64,000 nt of DNA, from positions 25,064-89,063 of the forward strand of contig NZ_VTDQ01000008.1 in assembly GCF_015627175.1 (NCBI RefSeq). Reading direction: 5' to 3'. The stretch comes from Acinetobacter pollinis. GTDB taxonomy: Bacteria; Pseudomonadota; Gammaproteobacteria; Pseudomonadales; Moraxellaceae. Below the pieces are notes generated by a model, which had not been told where the DNA came from, did not search any database, and worked only from the letters and a program-made list of their open reading frames with translations. The translations under genes were made by a program, and so were the position numbers. Of this stretch, positions 18,907-26,667 are shown in pieces. Position 1 is the first letter of the stretch; the number at the start of each line of letters is the position of its first letter.

Positions 18907-19611
18907 ATGTACTATAAAAGTATTCCAAAACATCCACATATCCATTGGGATGATATGTTTCAAACAAATATTAATAGCTGTAATGAACGACTTGTGAGTA
19001 CAGATATTCTAAAGTCACATCGTATTTTAACACATTCAGCATATTTCTTAGCTGGTATTAGAGGTGCTTTACCTACCTGTTATGTAAGAGCGTCTTTAAT
19101 AGAAAAGTTAATACAGGTTGGCAAATCTTTACCTCCAAACATATATTTAATGATCTTAGATGGTTGGAGGCCTGTAGAAGTTCAAACACGTTTAAGAGAA
19201 AGTTTTTATCTAAAAATTCAGGAAAAATATAAGCATCTAAGTACCTCCGAACAACAAGAAATATTAAATCAGTTTGTGGCATTACCAAATGAAAATCCTA
19301 ATCGACCAAGCCCTCATTTAACAGGAGGATCTGTAGATGTCACGTTATGTGATGAGGATGGAAATATTTTGGATATGGGAACAGCTTTTGATGAAATTCA
19401 TACTTTGAGTTTTACAGACGCTTTGGAAGGTATGCAAGAATATCAAATGGCTTGTAAGCATCGCCGTATTCTTTACTGGGCAATGACTTCAGCAGGATTT
19501 ACGAATTTGCCTTCTGAGTGGTGGCATTTTGACTATGGTAATCAGTTGTGGGCATATACGACCAAACAGCAGAGTGCGCATTATGGAATAGCCTCTTTAT
19601 CTAGCAAATAA
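18907..19611 (+). CDS. D-alanyl-D-alanine dipeptidase, VanX/DdpX family
   Basis: A 234-aa zinc dipeptidase of peptidase family M15D. It hydrolyses D-Ala-D-Ala, probably for peptidoglycan recycling or use as a nutrient; no vanHA genes are nearby, so this is not a glycopeptide-resistance cluster. Family motifs: DGWRP near 80, SPHLTGGSVDVTLCD with the first zinc ligands (His, Asp) near 137-146, and EWWHFDYGNQLWAY with the catalytic Glu and the third ligand near 200. There is no signal peptide. A bidirectional terminator follows; it once separated this gene directly from nrdB before the transposon inserted (inference from the target duplication). Confidence 0.88.
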   Translation: MYYKSIPKHPHIHWDDMFQTNINSCNERLVSTDILKSHRILTHSAYFLAGIRGALPTCYVRASLIEKLIQVGKSLPPNIYLMILDGWRPVEVQTRLRESFYLKIQEKYKHLSTSEQQEILNQFVALPNENPNRPSPHLTGGSVDVTLCDEDGNILDMGTAFDEIHTLSFTDALEGMQEYQMACKHRRILYWAMTSAGFTNLPSEWWHFDYGNQLWAYTTKQQSAHYGIASLSSK

Positions 19612-19638
19612 AAAAGAAGCCATAGAGGCTTCTTTTTT
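19610..19638. terminator. Bidirectional terminator after the VanX-family gene
   Basis: AAAAAAGAAGCC and GGCTTCTTTTTT form a 12-bp stem with a 5-nt loop. It lies 4 bp outside the transposon's left target duplication, so it would originally also have terminated nrdB on the opposite strand. Confidence 0.88.
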
Positions 19639-19641
19639 AAG

Positions 19642-19646
19642 GTAAT
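19642..19646. repeat. Left copy of 5-bp target-site duplication (GTAAT)
   Basis: GTAAT directly precedes the left terminus CGTCA and is repeated at 40490-40494 directly after the right terminus TGACG. Confidence 0.85.
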
Positions 19647-19653
19647 CGTCAGA

Positions 19654-19784
19654 TGACACATAAGTTGTCATTTTCCATTTCAAAAATTCAAGAGTTTAGC
19701 AATTTTTGCGACACATAATGACAATCTCAACGACACAAAAAGTGTCATTTTCAGAGTTTTACGACACATAAGTTATCATTTTCT
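19654..19784. repeat. Left-end transposase-binding repeats (four copies)
   Basis: Copies start at 19654 (TGACACATAAGTTGTCATTT), 19709 (CGACACATAATGACAATCTC, diverged), 19731 (CGACACAAAAAGTGTCATTT) and 19762 (CGACACATAAGTTATCATTT). Spacing is uneven (55, 22 and 31 bp), resembling the dispersed TnsB sites of a Tn7 left end. The remaining bases to 19957 show no gene. Confidence 0.85.
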
Positions 19785-19957
19785 AAAAATTGATTTTTGT
19801 TATAACCAAATGCATAAAAAATTAAATTATTATTTATTTTGGTCTAGCCAAAAAATCGGCATGATAAAAAGCATTGAAACTATCCATTCCAATCAATTGT
19901 GATAAGAATATTAAATGAGTGTTCGTTTACTAATCTTAAGATTTATTGTTTATATTC

Positions 19958-21388
19958 TCACATATAAAAACTATAGTTAACCTGAGGGTTTTCATTGGAA
20001 GGAACATACTTAATGATATCGCCAACTTTTTGGGTACACTCCAAAGTAATTGGTAATCGACCATCTAGTTGAGTATTATTCCAATTCATTTTTGTTAAAC
20101 CTAGAATTTCTTTACATAATTCCTCTAAAGAAGAGTCATTTTCGTGTGCTGAAACTAATATTGGGTTTGGTATATACATTCCAGGATATGTTTTATAAAA
20201 ATCTATAAATCCTTTGGTATATAGAATAGCTGTATTGTCATTTAACGTCATTAAAGTCCCTCGATGAGGAGGATAATGTCCTTCTCCAAAAAGCCTAATA
20301 TTTGTGTTTGTAATTGATACAAAATCTTTAGATCGGATTCCTTTTTCTTCTATAGCCTTTGAGAAGCCTTTGATTTCTGAATCTCTAAATTTACTCGATT
20401 TATGGATAACAATTCTTGTTGGCATTTGATATAAAGCACGATCATATTCTGTTAACGCATTCAGTAATAGTTCATAGGCTTGTTCTTCATTCATGAATGG
20501 ACGTTTATCGTCTTTGTCTAAGGACACTGGACTCCCCCTAAGAATAACACCATGCCCAAACTCATCAAAAACTTGAGCTAAGCTTGAAGAAACGGTTTCT
20601 CTATCAAGGCTATAATAAAAACCTACACCGATATAGCATGTCTTAGGTTTGTATTTATCTTCTACTAATCGCCATGGAACAGTTCTATTGCCTTTGTAAT
20701 ATAGTGCAGTACAAAAATTCCAAGCTCTAGTGGCAATATCTTGTCGACCAGCTAGTTTATCTTTATCAAGACTAGTTTCTTGGATAAGTTGAAGTGGTAT
20801 ACCTAAATGCATACATTTAGCCTTTAGCAATCGACGAAAATTACATTCAATTTCTTCGTTTCTAATATTTTCCTCATTTTCATTCATTGGTTCTGTTGAA
20901 GATGTATCCTTAGTCAAAGCTTTATATAAATCATCGGGAATTGCACAAATAATTACATCAATTGATCGATTTTCAGATAAAAATCTAATTTGGTCATAGT
21001 AGAGTTCAACGCAACTACGTACTCTTTCATTACGAGTCGGTAATTTAATTATCTTCATAATTTCAGTACGTTGAAGTGGTCTAGAAAATTGAGGGGAACG
21101 GATTAAGCGAGTATAGAATCCATAAGTTTGATTAATCCCTCCAAAACCACGAAATAAGTTTGGATATGGGGTTTCGGCTTTACCTAGAATCGCATGAGTA
21201 CAATAATCAAGCCAAACATCTAGCATATCTAGACCTTCGCCCCGACCTACCATACCAACACGCAGTTCATTGCGTCTTAGTTCATCTTTCTTATCGTAAA
21301 CTCCTTGATTTTCAATACCAGCTTTCGGGCAAATATGAATACCATTTCCGAACTCAAGACTTGGTTCATCTAAAATTTTAAGTTTCAT
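19958..21388 (-). CDS. Short prokaryotic Argonaute (MID-PIWI)
   Basis: A 476-aa pAgo with MID and PIWI domains but no N or PAZ domain. MID runs from about 144 to 250, with SIDVIICAIPDDLYKAL at its start and RLLKAKCMHLGIPLQLI in the guide 5'-end pocket region, then DIATRAWNFCTALYYKGN. PIWI follows: CYIGVGFYYSLDR, LAQVFDEFGHGVILRG, PTRIVIHKSSKF and, near the C-terminus, TKMNWNNTQ and KVGDIIKYV. In the first PIWI strand, where active enzymes carry the first catalytic Asp, this protein has IGVGFYYS, so slicer activity is not expected. Short pAgos use a guide to sense invader nucleic acid and activate a partner. The ATG at 21388 overlaps the upstream stop codon (ATGA); an earlier in-frame codon at 21403 is less likely. 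Confidence 0.9.
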   Translation of the reverse strand: MKLKILDEPSLEFGNGIHICPKAGIENQGVYDKKDELRRNELRVGMVGRGEGLDMLDVWLDYCTHAILGKAETPYPNLFRGFGGINQTYGFYTRLIRSPQFSRPLQRTEIMKIIKLPTRNERVRSCVELYYDQIRFLSENRSIDVIICAIPDDLYKALTKDTSSTEPMNENEENIRNEEIECNFRRLLKAKCMHLGIPLQLIQETSLDKDKLAGRQDIATRAWNFCTALYYKGNRTVPWRLVEDKYKPKTCYIGVGFYYSLDRETVSSSLAQVFDEFGHGVILRGSPVSLDKDDKRPFMNEEQAYELLLNALTEYDRALYQMPTRIVIHKSSKFRDSEIKGFSKAIEEKGIRSKDFVSITNTNIRLFGEGHYPPHRGTLMTLNDNTAILYTKGFIDFYKTYPGMYIPNPILVSAHENDSSLEELCKEILGLTKMNWNNTQLDGRLPITLECTQKVGDIIKYVPSNENPQVNYSFYM

Positions 21389-22476
21389 TCTATACCCTCC
21401 CAAATTTTTTCTTCTGTATCATCTGTGATTAAAAGTGCATCAGTTAAAATTGGACCTGTTTCACTTGTCATTTCTAAAAGATTTTTATAGCTAATTTCAC
21501 TAGCTCTAGAAGGAGTATCATGTGCTAGAAAGTAGGCTAAAAATCTTACAAGATTTTTTACTGATTGATTATGTTCAAGACGTTTCTGTTTAGAAAGCAG
21601 ATCTTCATGAAAGCGTGATTTTTTATAGCCATTATATGTATAGAGCCAACTAGGGATAATATTACAAAACCATAGATCTTCAATATTCATGAAAGATAGT
21701 GAAAAGCTAAGATGTTTGTGATGTGCAATTTTAGTAGGGTCCTTTTTAGATAGAACCTTTTCATAAACGGTACGAGTAGCTTTTTTCTTTCCTACCCAAG
21801 TTTCTGATCTATGGTTTTCTTCTGATGTAAAATAAAAGCTTTTATTTTCTTGATTCCAATATACATCTCTAAGTTTGAGCCTTTCGGTTGTTGCTTTATG
21901 AAGTAGCTGTTTAAAAATGTTTAGATTATCTATTGTAGTACTATGACAAAGGTCTTGAGACGACAAGATTTCTATATTGTTTTTATCAACTATTCCATTG
22001 AATATATTGACATCTTTTTCTAAGTTAATAAAAGTAAAAAGTTTATTTTCATAACAGACCCAAGCATCAGAAGATTTATTAGCTAATAATAAGGCAAGCT
22101 TGACGATAAGGCTTTTATTTGCTTTATATTTCTTAAAATTTAGTTGTGTTCTAGCCTCTTTAATGATTTCTTTATCATCGATAATTAAGTCAGCAACATA
22201 GATGTTTTCAGGAAATTCAACTGACACAAGATTGCTTAGTAAGGTATGAGTTTTTTCTTCATTTTCTGATAAATAGGATATTTGTGAGTCAATTTCACCC
22301 AAAATTAGCTTAAATTCACGAAGTATTCTTTCTTGAGTTGGTATTCTTAAGGCAGTGATACGTTCAAGTAAGTCTCCTAAATCAATAATGTGTTCATTTG
22401 CATAAAATTCAAAATAATCCTCCCTTATTTGGTCTATAACACTTTGGCTATAAGACGACTGCTTTTTAGTAAGCAT
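21385..22476 (-). CDS. Unrecognised 363-aa partner of the short Argonaute
   Basis: I do not recognise this protein. It is translationally coupled to the pAgo gene by an ATGA overlap, the position normally held by the effector-APAZ protein of short-Argonaute systems. No membrane segments, P-loop, TIR or SIR2 motif is visible. The N-terminal ~100 residues look helical and charged. The C-terminal part has a basic patch (GKKKATRTVYEKV) and then a conserved-looking block: HHKHLSFSLSFMNIEDLWFC, PSWLYTYNGYKKSRFHEDLL and KQKRLEHNQSVKNLVRFLAYFL. It could be an APAZ-like subunit, an effector, or both; structure prediction would decide. Expression from the upstream SMEK gene is likely, since only 39 nt separate them. 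Confidence 0.7.
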   Translation of the reverse strand: MLTKKQSSYSQSVIDQIREDYFEFYANEHIIDLGDLLERITALRIPTQERILREFKLILGEIDSQISYLSENEEKTHTLLSNLVSVEFPENIYVADLIIDDKEIIKEARTQLNFKKYKANKSLIVKLALLLANKSSDAWVCYENKLFTFINLEKDVNIFNGIVDKNNIEILSSQDLCHSTTIDNLNIFKQLLHKATTERLKLRDVYWNQENKSFYFTSEENHRSETWVGKKKATRTVYEKVLSKKDPTKIAHHKHLSFSLSFMNIEDLWFCNIIPSWLYTYNGYKKSRFHEDLLSKQKRLEHNQSVKNLVRFLAYFLAHDTPSRASEISYKNLLEMTSETGPILTDALLITDDTEEKIWEGIE

Positions 22477-22515
22477 TAAAATAAATAATTCATCAAAGGA
22501 ATTATAAAAAGTTTT

Positions 22516-22833
22516 TTATTTGAATTGAGTTAAAGTTTTTTTTACTTTCTCTAAGTTTGTACTTGAAGTAATTTGAAATGCTACGCGATCAAATTCATCT
22601 CCGAGGTCAATTCCAGGATAATTCTTTTGTTTCCTGTTTAAGTTCGTGAGATTACTTAAATTAAAAATCGATTTGAGAATGGGAATGAAAGCATCTTCTA
22701 AGGCGAGATTAATATCATACCTATTCTGCTTAGTGGATAATTCTACTTGGGTAATAATCCGGCTTACAACATCCCTAAGTTCATTTTCTATTTCCAAAAT
22801 TTTCAAAAGACACCTCTGGATATAAATAAGCAT
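22516..22833 (-). CDS. Small SMEK-domain protein
   Basis: About 105 aa, essentially one SMEK-type domain. It shows the characteristic order NRYDINLALEDAF, then LTNLNRKQKNYPGIDLGDE, then VAFQITSS, then EKVKKTL. From memory of the family, SMEK domains occur at the N-terminus of larger proteins in prokaryotic conflict systems, including ABC-three-component systems; here nothing follows the domain. The start is uncertain: ATG 22833, or a TTG at 22806 behind a good AGAGGTG ribosome site. It is the first gene of the Argonaute operon, 39 nt before the 363-aa gene. Its role is unknown; a sensor or adaptor function is inferred. Confidence 0.7.
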   Translation of the reverse strand: MLIYIQRCLLKILEIENELRDVVSRIITQVELSTKQNRYDINLALEDAFIPILKSIFNLSNLTNLNRKQKNYPGIDLGDEFDRVAFQITSSTNLEKVKKTLTQFK

Positions 22834-22948
22834 TAAGTCAAGGTTAAGCAAATATATTTTTTATATATTAGCCTCTTAAGATATTAACGGGATCTTATTA
22901 TTTGTCTAGATAGAACGATGACTTAGGTAGCACTATTAAACATTAGAA

Positions 22949-22963
22949 CGACATGTTATGTCG
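22949..22963. promoter_or_regulatory. Palindromic candidate operator between divergent defence operons
   Basis: CGACAT-gtt-ATGTCG is a perfect 6-3-6 inverted repeat in the 300-nt gap between the Argonaute operon (minus) and hsdR (plus). It is well placed for shared control, but no regulator gene is adjacent. The rest of the gap is AT-rich with no gene. Confidence 0.4.
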
Positions 22964-23132
22964 CAAAATTATTTCTATGAAGTTTAGAAAAAATTATAAT
23001 TTTTTTAGCTATATAGGACATTGATCAGCTAAGATGAAATTTAGTTGCCTAGTTCAAATCATAACTTGATGTAATTATAGTGTGGGTAACGGATTTTTAC
23101 TTTTGATAAAAAATAAGACTGAGAGACTTAAC

Positions 23133-26100
23133 GTGACGCCTGAATCGAAAAATTTTGGTTTTTTAGCTGAGTACGATCCCTTATTCGTTGAATTGGCTGG
23201 GGCAGCAGAAAGGGCCTTTTATAGTGATCCTAATACAACATTGATTAAACTTCGCCAGTTGGGTGAGGCTATTGCACAGCATATGGCGCTAACACTTGGT
23301 ATTGAATTTAATGAGCAAACTACACAGGCTGATTTAATTTATAAGTTAAGTGGTGAGCTGCGGTTAGATAAAGTTGTCCGTGATTTATTCCATACTTTAA
23401 GGATTGAGGGTAACAAAGCTACTCACCAATTTAAGACAAAACATAAAGAAGCTGTCAGTGGTTTAGTTATAGCGCGGAATCTAGCAATTTGGTTTCATCG
23501 TTCTTTTGGTAAAGCTGGGCCAGACTTTAAACCTGAACCTTTTGTGCCTCCTGTTGATCCTAGTCAACAATTGCGAGATTTACAGGCTGAAATATCGGAA
23601 TTACGAAATGATCTGCAAAAAGCCAATGTTCAAATAGATTCTAGCCAGCAGTTAAATGATTTAATTGCTAAGGAAAAGTCGGAATATGAAGCATTAGCTT
23701 TAGCAATGGATGAAGCTGCTCAGAAATTTTCGGCTCAAGCTAAAGCACATGAAGAGGCGCTTGCAAAGCAACAACGAGAATACGAAGAGAAGGTTAAGGA
23801 GTTACAGCAACAACTTTCAAATCAGAATGAAAAAGAAGTTTCTGTTAAACGTCAACAAATTGGTCGTAATGCAAGGGCTGCAAGTCAATCTATTGTATTA
23901 GACGAAAAGCTAACTCGTATTTTAATTGATCAGCAATTACAAGAGGCTGGTTGGGAAGCCGATACACAAGAACTAGATTATCGTAAAGGTACTCGTCCTG
24001 AAAAAGGGCGGAATATGGCAATTGCTGAATGGCCGATGAAGGGAAATTTTAAAGGTCAACGTGCTGATTATGTGCTCTTTGTAGGATTAACGCCAATTAC
24101 TGTAGTTGAGGCAAAAAAAGAAAATCTGAATGTGGCTGGCGCTATCACTCAAGCTGAACGGTACAGTCATGGAATAACGATCGAAGCTCCACTACAAGGT
24201 GCTTGGCTGCTAGAAGGATTATCACAACCTTGGTCTGATGGTGTTGATAGCTTCTATCAGATTCCTTTCGCTTATTCTTGTAATGGTCGCGAGTATTTCA
24301 AACAATCGGCAGAACAGTCTGGAACTTGGTTTAGAGATGTACGCAGTGTGAGTAACACTAGACGTCCATTACAATCCTTTCATAGTCCAGAAGGTTTATT
24401 AGATATCCTTAAACGAAGTAAAGAAGAGGCGCAGCAAAAATTAAAAGATGAGCCTTTTGGATATTTAAAAGTTCGTGATTATCAACAAAAAGCAATTATT
24501 GCAGTTGAAAATGCTTTATCTCAAGGTGTTCGTTCAGCGCTGTTAGCAATGGCAACAGGGACTGGTAAAACAAGAACAATTATTGGTTTAATGTACCGTT
24601 TTTTAAAAACAGAAAGATTTAAACGTATCTTATTTTTAGTAGATCGTACTGCTTTAGGTCAGCAAGCGCTTGATGCGTTCAACGAAGCTCCATTAGAGCA
24701 AAACTATACGTTATCTAAAATTTATAATGTAGCTGAGCTGGGTGATATGACTGCTGAAGCAGAGACACGTGTGCAAGTGGCAACGGTGCAGGCAATGGTC
24801 AATCGCATATTTAAGAGTGATAACCCACCTCCAGTTGACCAATTCGATTGTATTATTGTGGATGAAGCCCATCGGGGGTATGCCCTAGATCAGGAAATGA
24901 CTGAAGGCGAAATTGCAACTCGTGATGCCGCTCAATATCTATCTAGCTATAGAAGAGTGTTGGACTATTTTGACGCAGTCAAAGTAGGTTTAACAGCAAC
25001 TCCCGCAAAACATACGAGTGACATATTTGGTAAACCCGTCTATACCTATTCTTACCGAGAAGCAGTCGCAGATGATTGGCTTATAGATCATGAGCCACCG
25101 ATTCGTTATGAAACTTTACTTTCTCAAAATGGGATTAAATTTTCCAAAGGGGAAAAGGTTAATTCGATCAATACACAAACAGGCTCAATCGAAAGTGCTG
25201 AACTCGATGATGAGCTTAATTTCGAAGTTGATGCTTTTAACCGTCAAGTAATTACTAAAGACTTTAATAGAGTGATCTGTGAACAATTAGCTCAAGAAAT
25301 TGATCCATTTGGTGATGAGAAGACCATGATCTTCTGTGCGACCGATGCTCATGCTGATATGGTGGTACGTCTTTTAGGGGATGCTTTTAAAGATATTTAC
25401 AATGGTGGGTATAATCAGGCCGCGGTCGCCAAGATTACAGGTAAAAGTGACAAGGTTGATCAACTAATTCGTCAATACAAAAATGAGAGATACCCGAGTA
25501 TTGCGGTTACTGTTGACTTACTTACTACAGGGATTGATGTGCCTAAGATTTGTAATCTTGTGTTCATGCGCCGAGTGAAGTCTCGTATTTTATATGAACA
25601 GATGATTGGTCGTGCGACCCGTCGTTGTGATGAGATTGGCAAAACTGTTTTTCGTATCTATGACCCTGTGGATATTTATGCTGCTTTGCAAGATGTAAAT
25701 ACCATGAAGCCGTTAGTAAAAGACCCGAATGTAACTCTAGAACAACTCTTTGAAGAGTTAACAGATCCTGAAATGTTGGACAGAGCATTAAACTGCCCTG
25801 GTGAGCAATTAGGGGAAACTCATGCGCATGTTGTCCTGAGTCAGCTAAGCCAAAAACTAATGAGAGTTTTGCGTAAAGCTGAGAAAAAAGCAGAAAATAA
25901 GCCGTTATTAAAGCAAAAGTTAAATGAATTGCACGAACAGTGGGGTGTTGAGCCTAAGACACTTCATAAGTATTTACATGATCTAGGCCCTAAAAAGGCT
26001 GCTGAATTTATGATACAGCATTCAGGTTTAGTCAATCAGTTAGCTAAAGTTGATGAACTTCTTGGTTCTGACAGGAAGCCTATTATTTCAGAGCATCAGG

Positions 26101-26648
26101 ATGAGTTGGTCAATCGAGAACAGACTTACGGTGCAAATCAAAAACCTGAAGATTATTTAGATCAATTTAATCACTTTATTAAAGAGCAGTTGAATCAGTC
26201 TGTTGCTTTGGGTGTAGTAGTGAATAGACCTAAAAATTTAACTCGAGAGCAGTTAAAAGAAGTTAAGTTGTTGTTGGATGGCAACGGGTATAATGAAGCC
26301 AATTTGCGGAGTGCAGTTCTCCAGCAAACCAATCAAGACATTGCCGCTAGTATTGTTGGGCATATACGTCGGGCAGCTTTAGGTGAAGCATTAATTCCAT
26401 TTGAACAACGTGTCATGCAAGGGATGCAACGAATTTATGCTATGCATCCATGGACATTAGCCCAACGTAAATGGTTGGAACGTTTAGCAAAGCAGCTTGT
26501 ACATGAAGTCATTATTGACCGTGAGTTTGTTAATAACCGCTTTAGTGATCAGGGTGGTGCTAAACAGATGGACAAAGTACTAGGTAATCAGCTAGATACT
26601 GTTTTAGATCAATTGAGCGAAGCTATTTGGCTTTCGCAAAGTGCGTAA
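23133..26648 (+). CDS. hsdR: Type I restriction enzyme, endonuclease/translocase subunit
   Basis: Motor and nuclease subunit of a type I restriction complex (HsdR2M2S). About 1171 aa. The N-terminal DUF4145-like domain (residues about 1-135, with LFHTLRIEGNKATHQF) is followed by a coiled coil (about 145-235). The PD-(D/E)xK nuclease is at about 311-330 (ADYVLFVG...VVEAKKE). The SF2 helicase has Walker A MATGTGKT near 472, DEAH near 576 and GLTATPAKHTSD, and a C-terminal half with LLTTGIDVPKICNLVFMR. The GTG at 23133 (MTPESKNFGFLAEYDP) has a purine-rich site upstream and matches family N-termini better than the GTG at 23082. hsdM follows 19 nt downstream. No disruption is seen. Confidence 0.93.
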   Translation: MTPESKNFGFLAEYDPLFVELAGAAERAFYSDPNTTLIKLRQLGEAIAQHMALTLGIEFNEQTTQADLIYKLSGELRLDKVVRDLFHTLRIEGNKATHQFKTKHKEAVSGLVIARNLAIWFHRSFGKAGPDFKPEPFVPPVDPSQQLRDLQAEISELRNDLQKANVQIDSSQQLNDLIAKEKSEYEALALAMDEAAQKFSAQAKAHEEALAKQQREYEEKVKELQQQLSNQNEKEVSVKRQQIGRNARAASQSIVLDEKLTRILIDQQLQEAGWEADTQELDYRKGTRPEKGRNMAIAEWPMKGNFKGQRADYVLFVGLTPITVVEAKKENLNVAGAITQAERYSHGITIEAPLQGAWLLEGLSQPWSDGVDSFYQIPFAYSCNGREYFKQSAEQSGTWFRDVRSVSNTRRPLQSFHSPEGLLDILKRSKEEAQQKLKDEPFGYLKVRDYQQKAIIAVENALSQGVRSALLAMATGTGKTRTIIGLMYRFLKTERFKRILFLVDRTALGQQALDAFNEAPLEQNYTLSKIYNVAELGDMTAEAETRVQVATVQAMVNRIFKSDNPPPVDQFDCIIVDEAHRGYALDQEMTEGEIATRDAAQYLSSYRRVLDYFDAVKVGLTATPAKHTSDIFGKPVYTYSYREAVADDWLIDHEPPIRYETLLSQNGIKFSKGEKVNSINTQTGSIESAELDDELNFEVDAFNRQVITKDFNRVICEQLAQEIDPFGDEKTMIFCATDAHADMVVRLLGDAFKDIYNGGYNQAAVAKITGKSDKVDQLIRQYKNERYPSIAVTVDLLTTGIDVPKICNLVFMRRVKSRILYEQMIGRATRRCDEIGKTVFRIYDPVDIYAALQDVNTMKPLVKDPNVTLEQLFEELTDPEMLDRALNCPGEQLGETHAHVVLSQLSQKLMRVLRKAEKKAENKPLLKQKLNELHEQWGVEPKTLHKYLHDLGPKKAAEFMIQHSGLVNQLAKVDELLGSDRKPIISEHQDELVNREQTYGANQKPEDYLDQFNHFIKEQLNQSVALGVVVNRPKNLTREQLKEVKLLLDGNGYNEANLRSAVLQQTNQDIAASIVGHIRRAALGEALIPFEQRVMQGMQRIYAMHPWTLAQRKWLERLAKQLVHEVIIDREFVNNRFSDQGGAKQMDKVLGNQLDTVLDQLSEAIWLSQSA

Positions 26649-26667
26649 TTTTTAATTTGGATTGACC

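Noticed and set aside
18907..19611. Vancomycin-resistance vanX
   Set aside because: No vanH, vanA/B or regulators nearby; it lies in the core genome of a Gram-negative and more likely serves D-Ala-D-Ala turnover.
19649..19653. Target duplication taken directly outside the TGACAC repeat (TCAGA versus CGTGA)
   Set aside because: These do not match. Extending the inverted match outward to CGTCA/TGACG gives identical GTAAT on both sides.
19654..19784. CRISPR-like array
   Set aside because: The repeats are short, unevenly spaced and inverted at the other end of the element; they are transposon end sites. No cas genes or true arrays occur in the window.
19958..21388. Catalytically active long Argonaute
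   Set aside because: Length is 476 aa, there is no PAZ domain, and the first catalytic Asp position reads IGVGFYYS.
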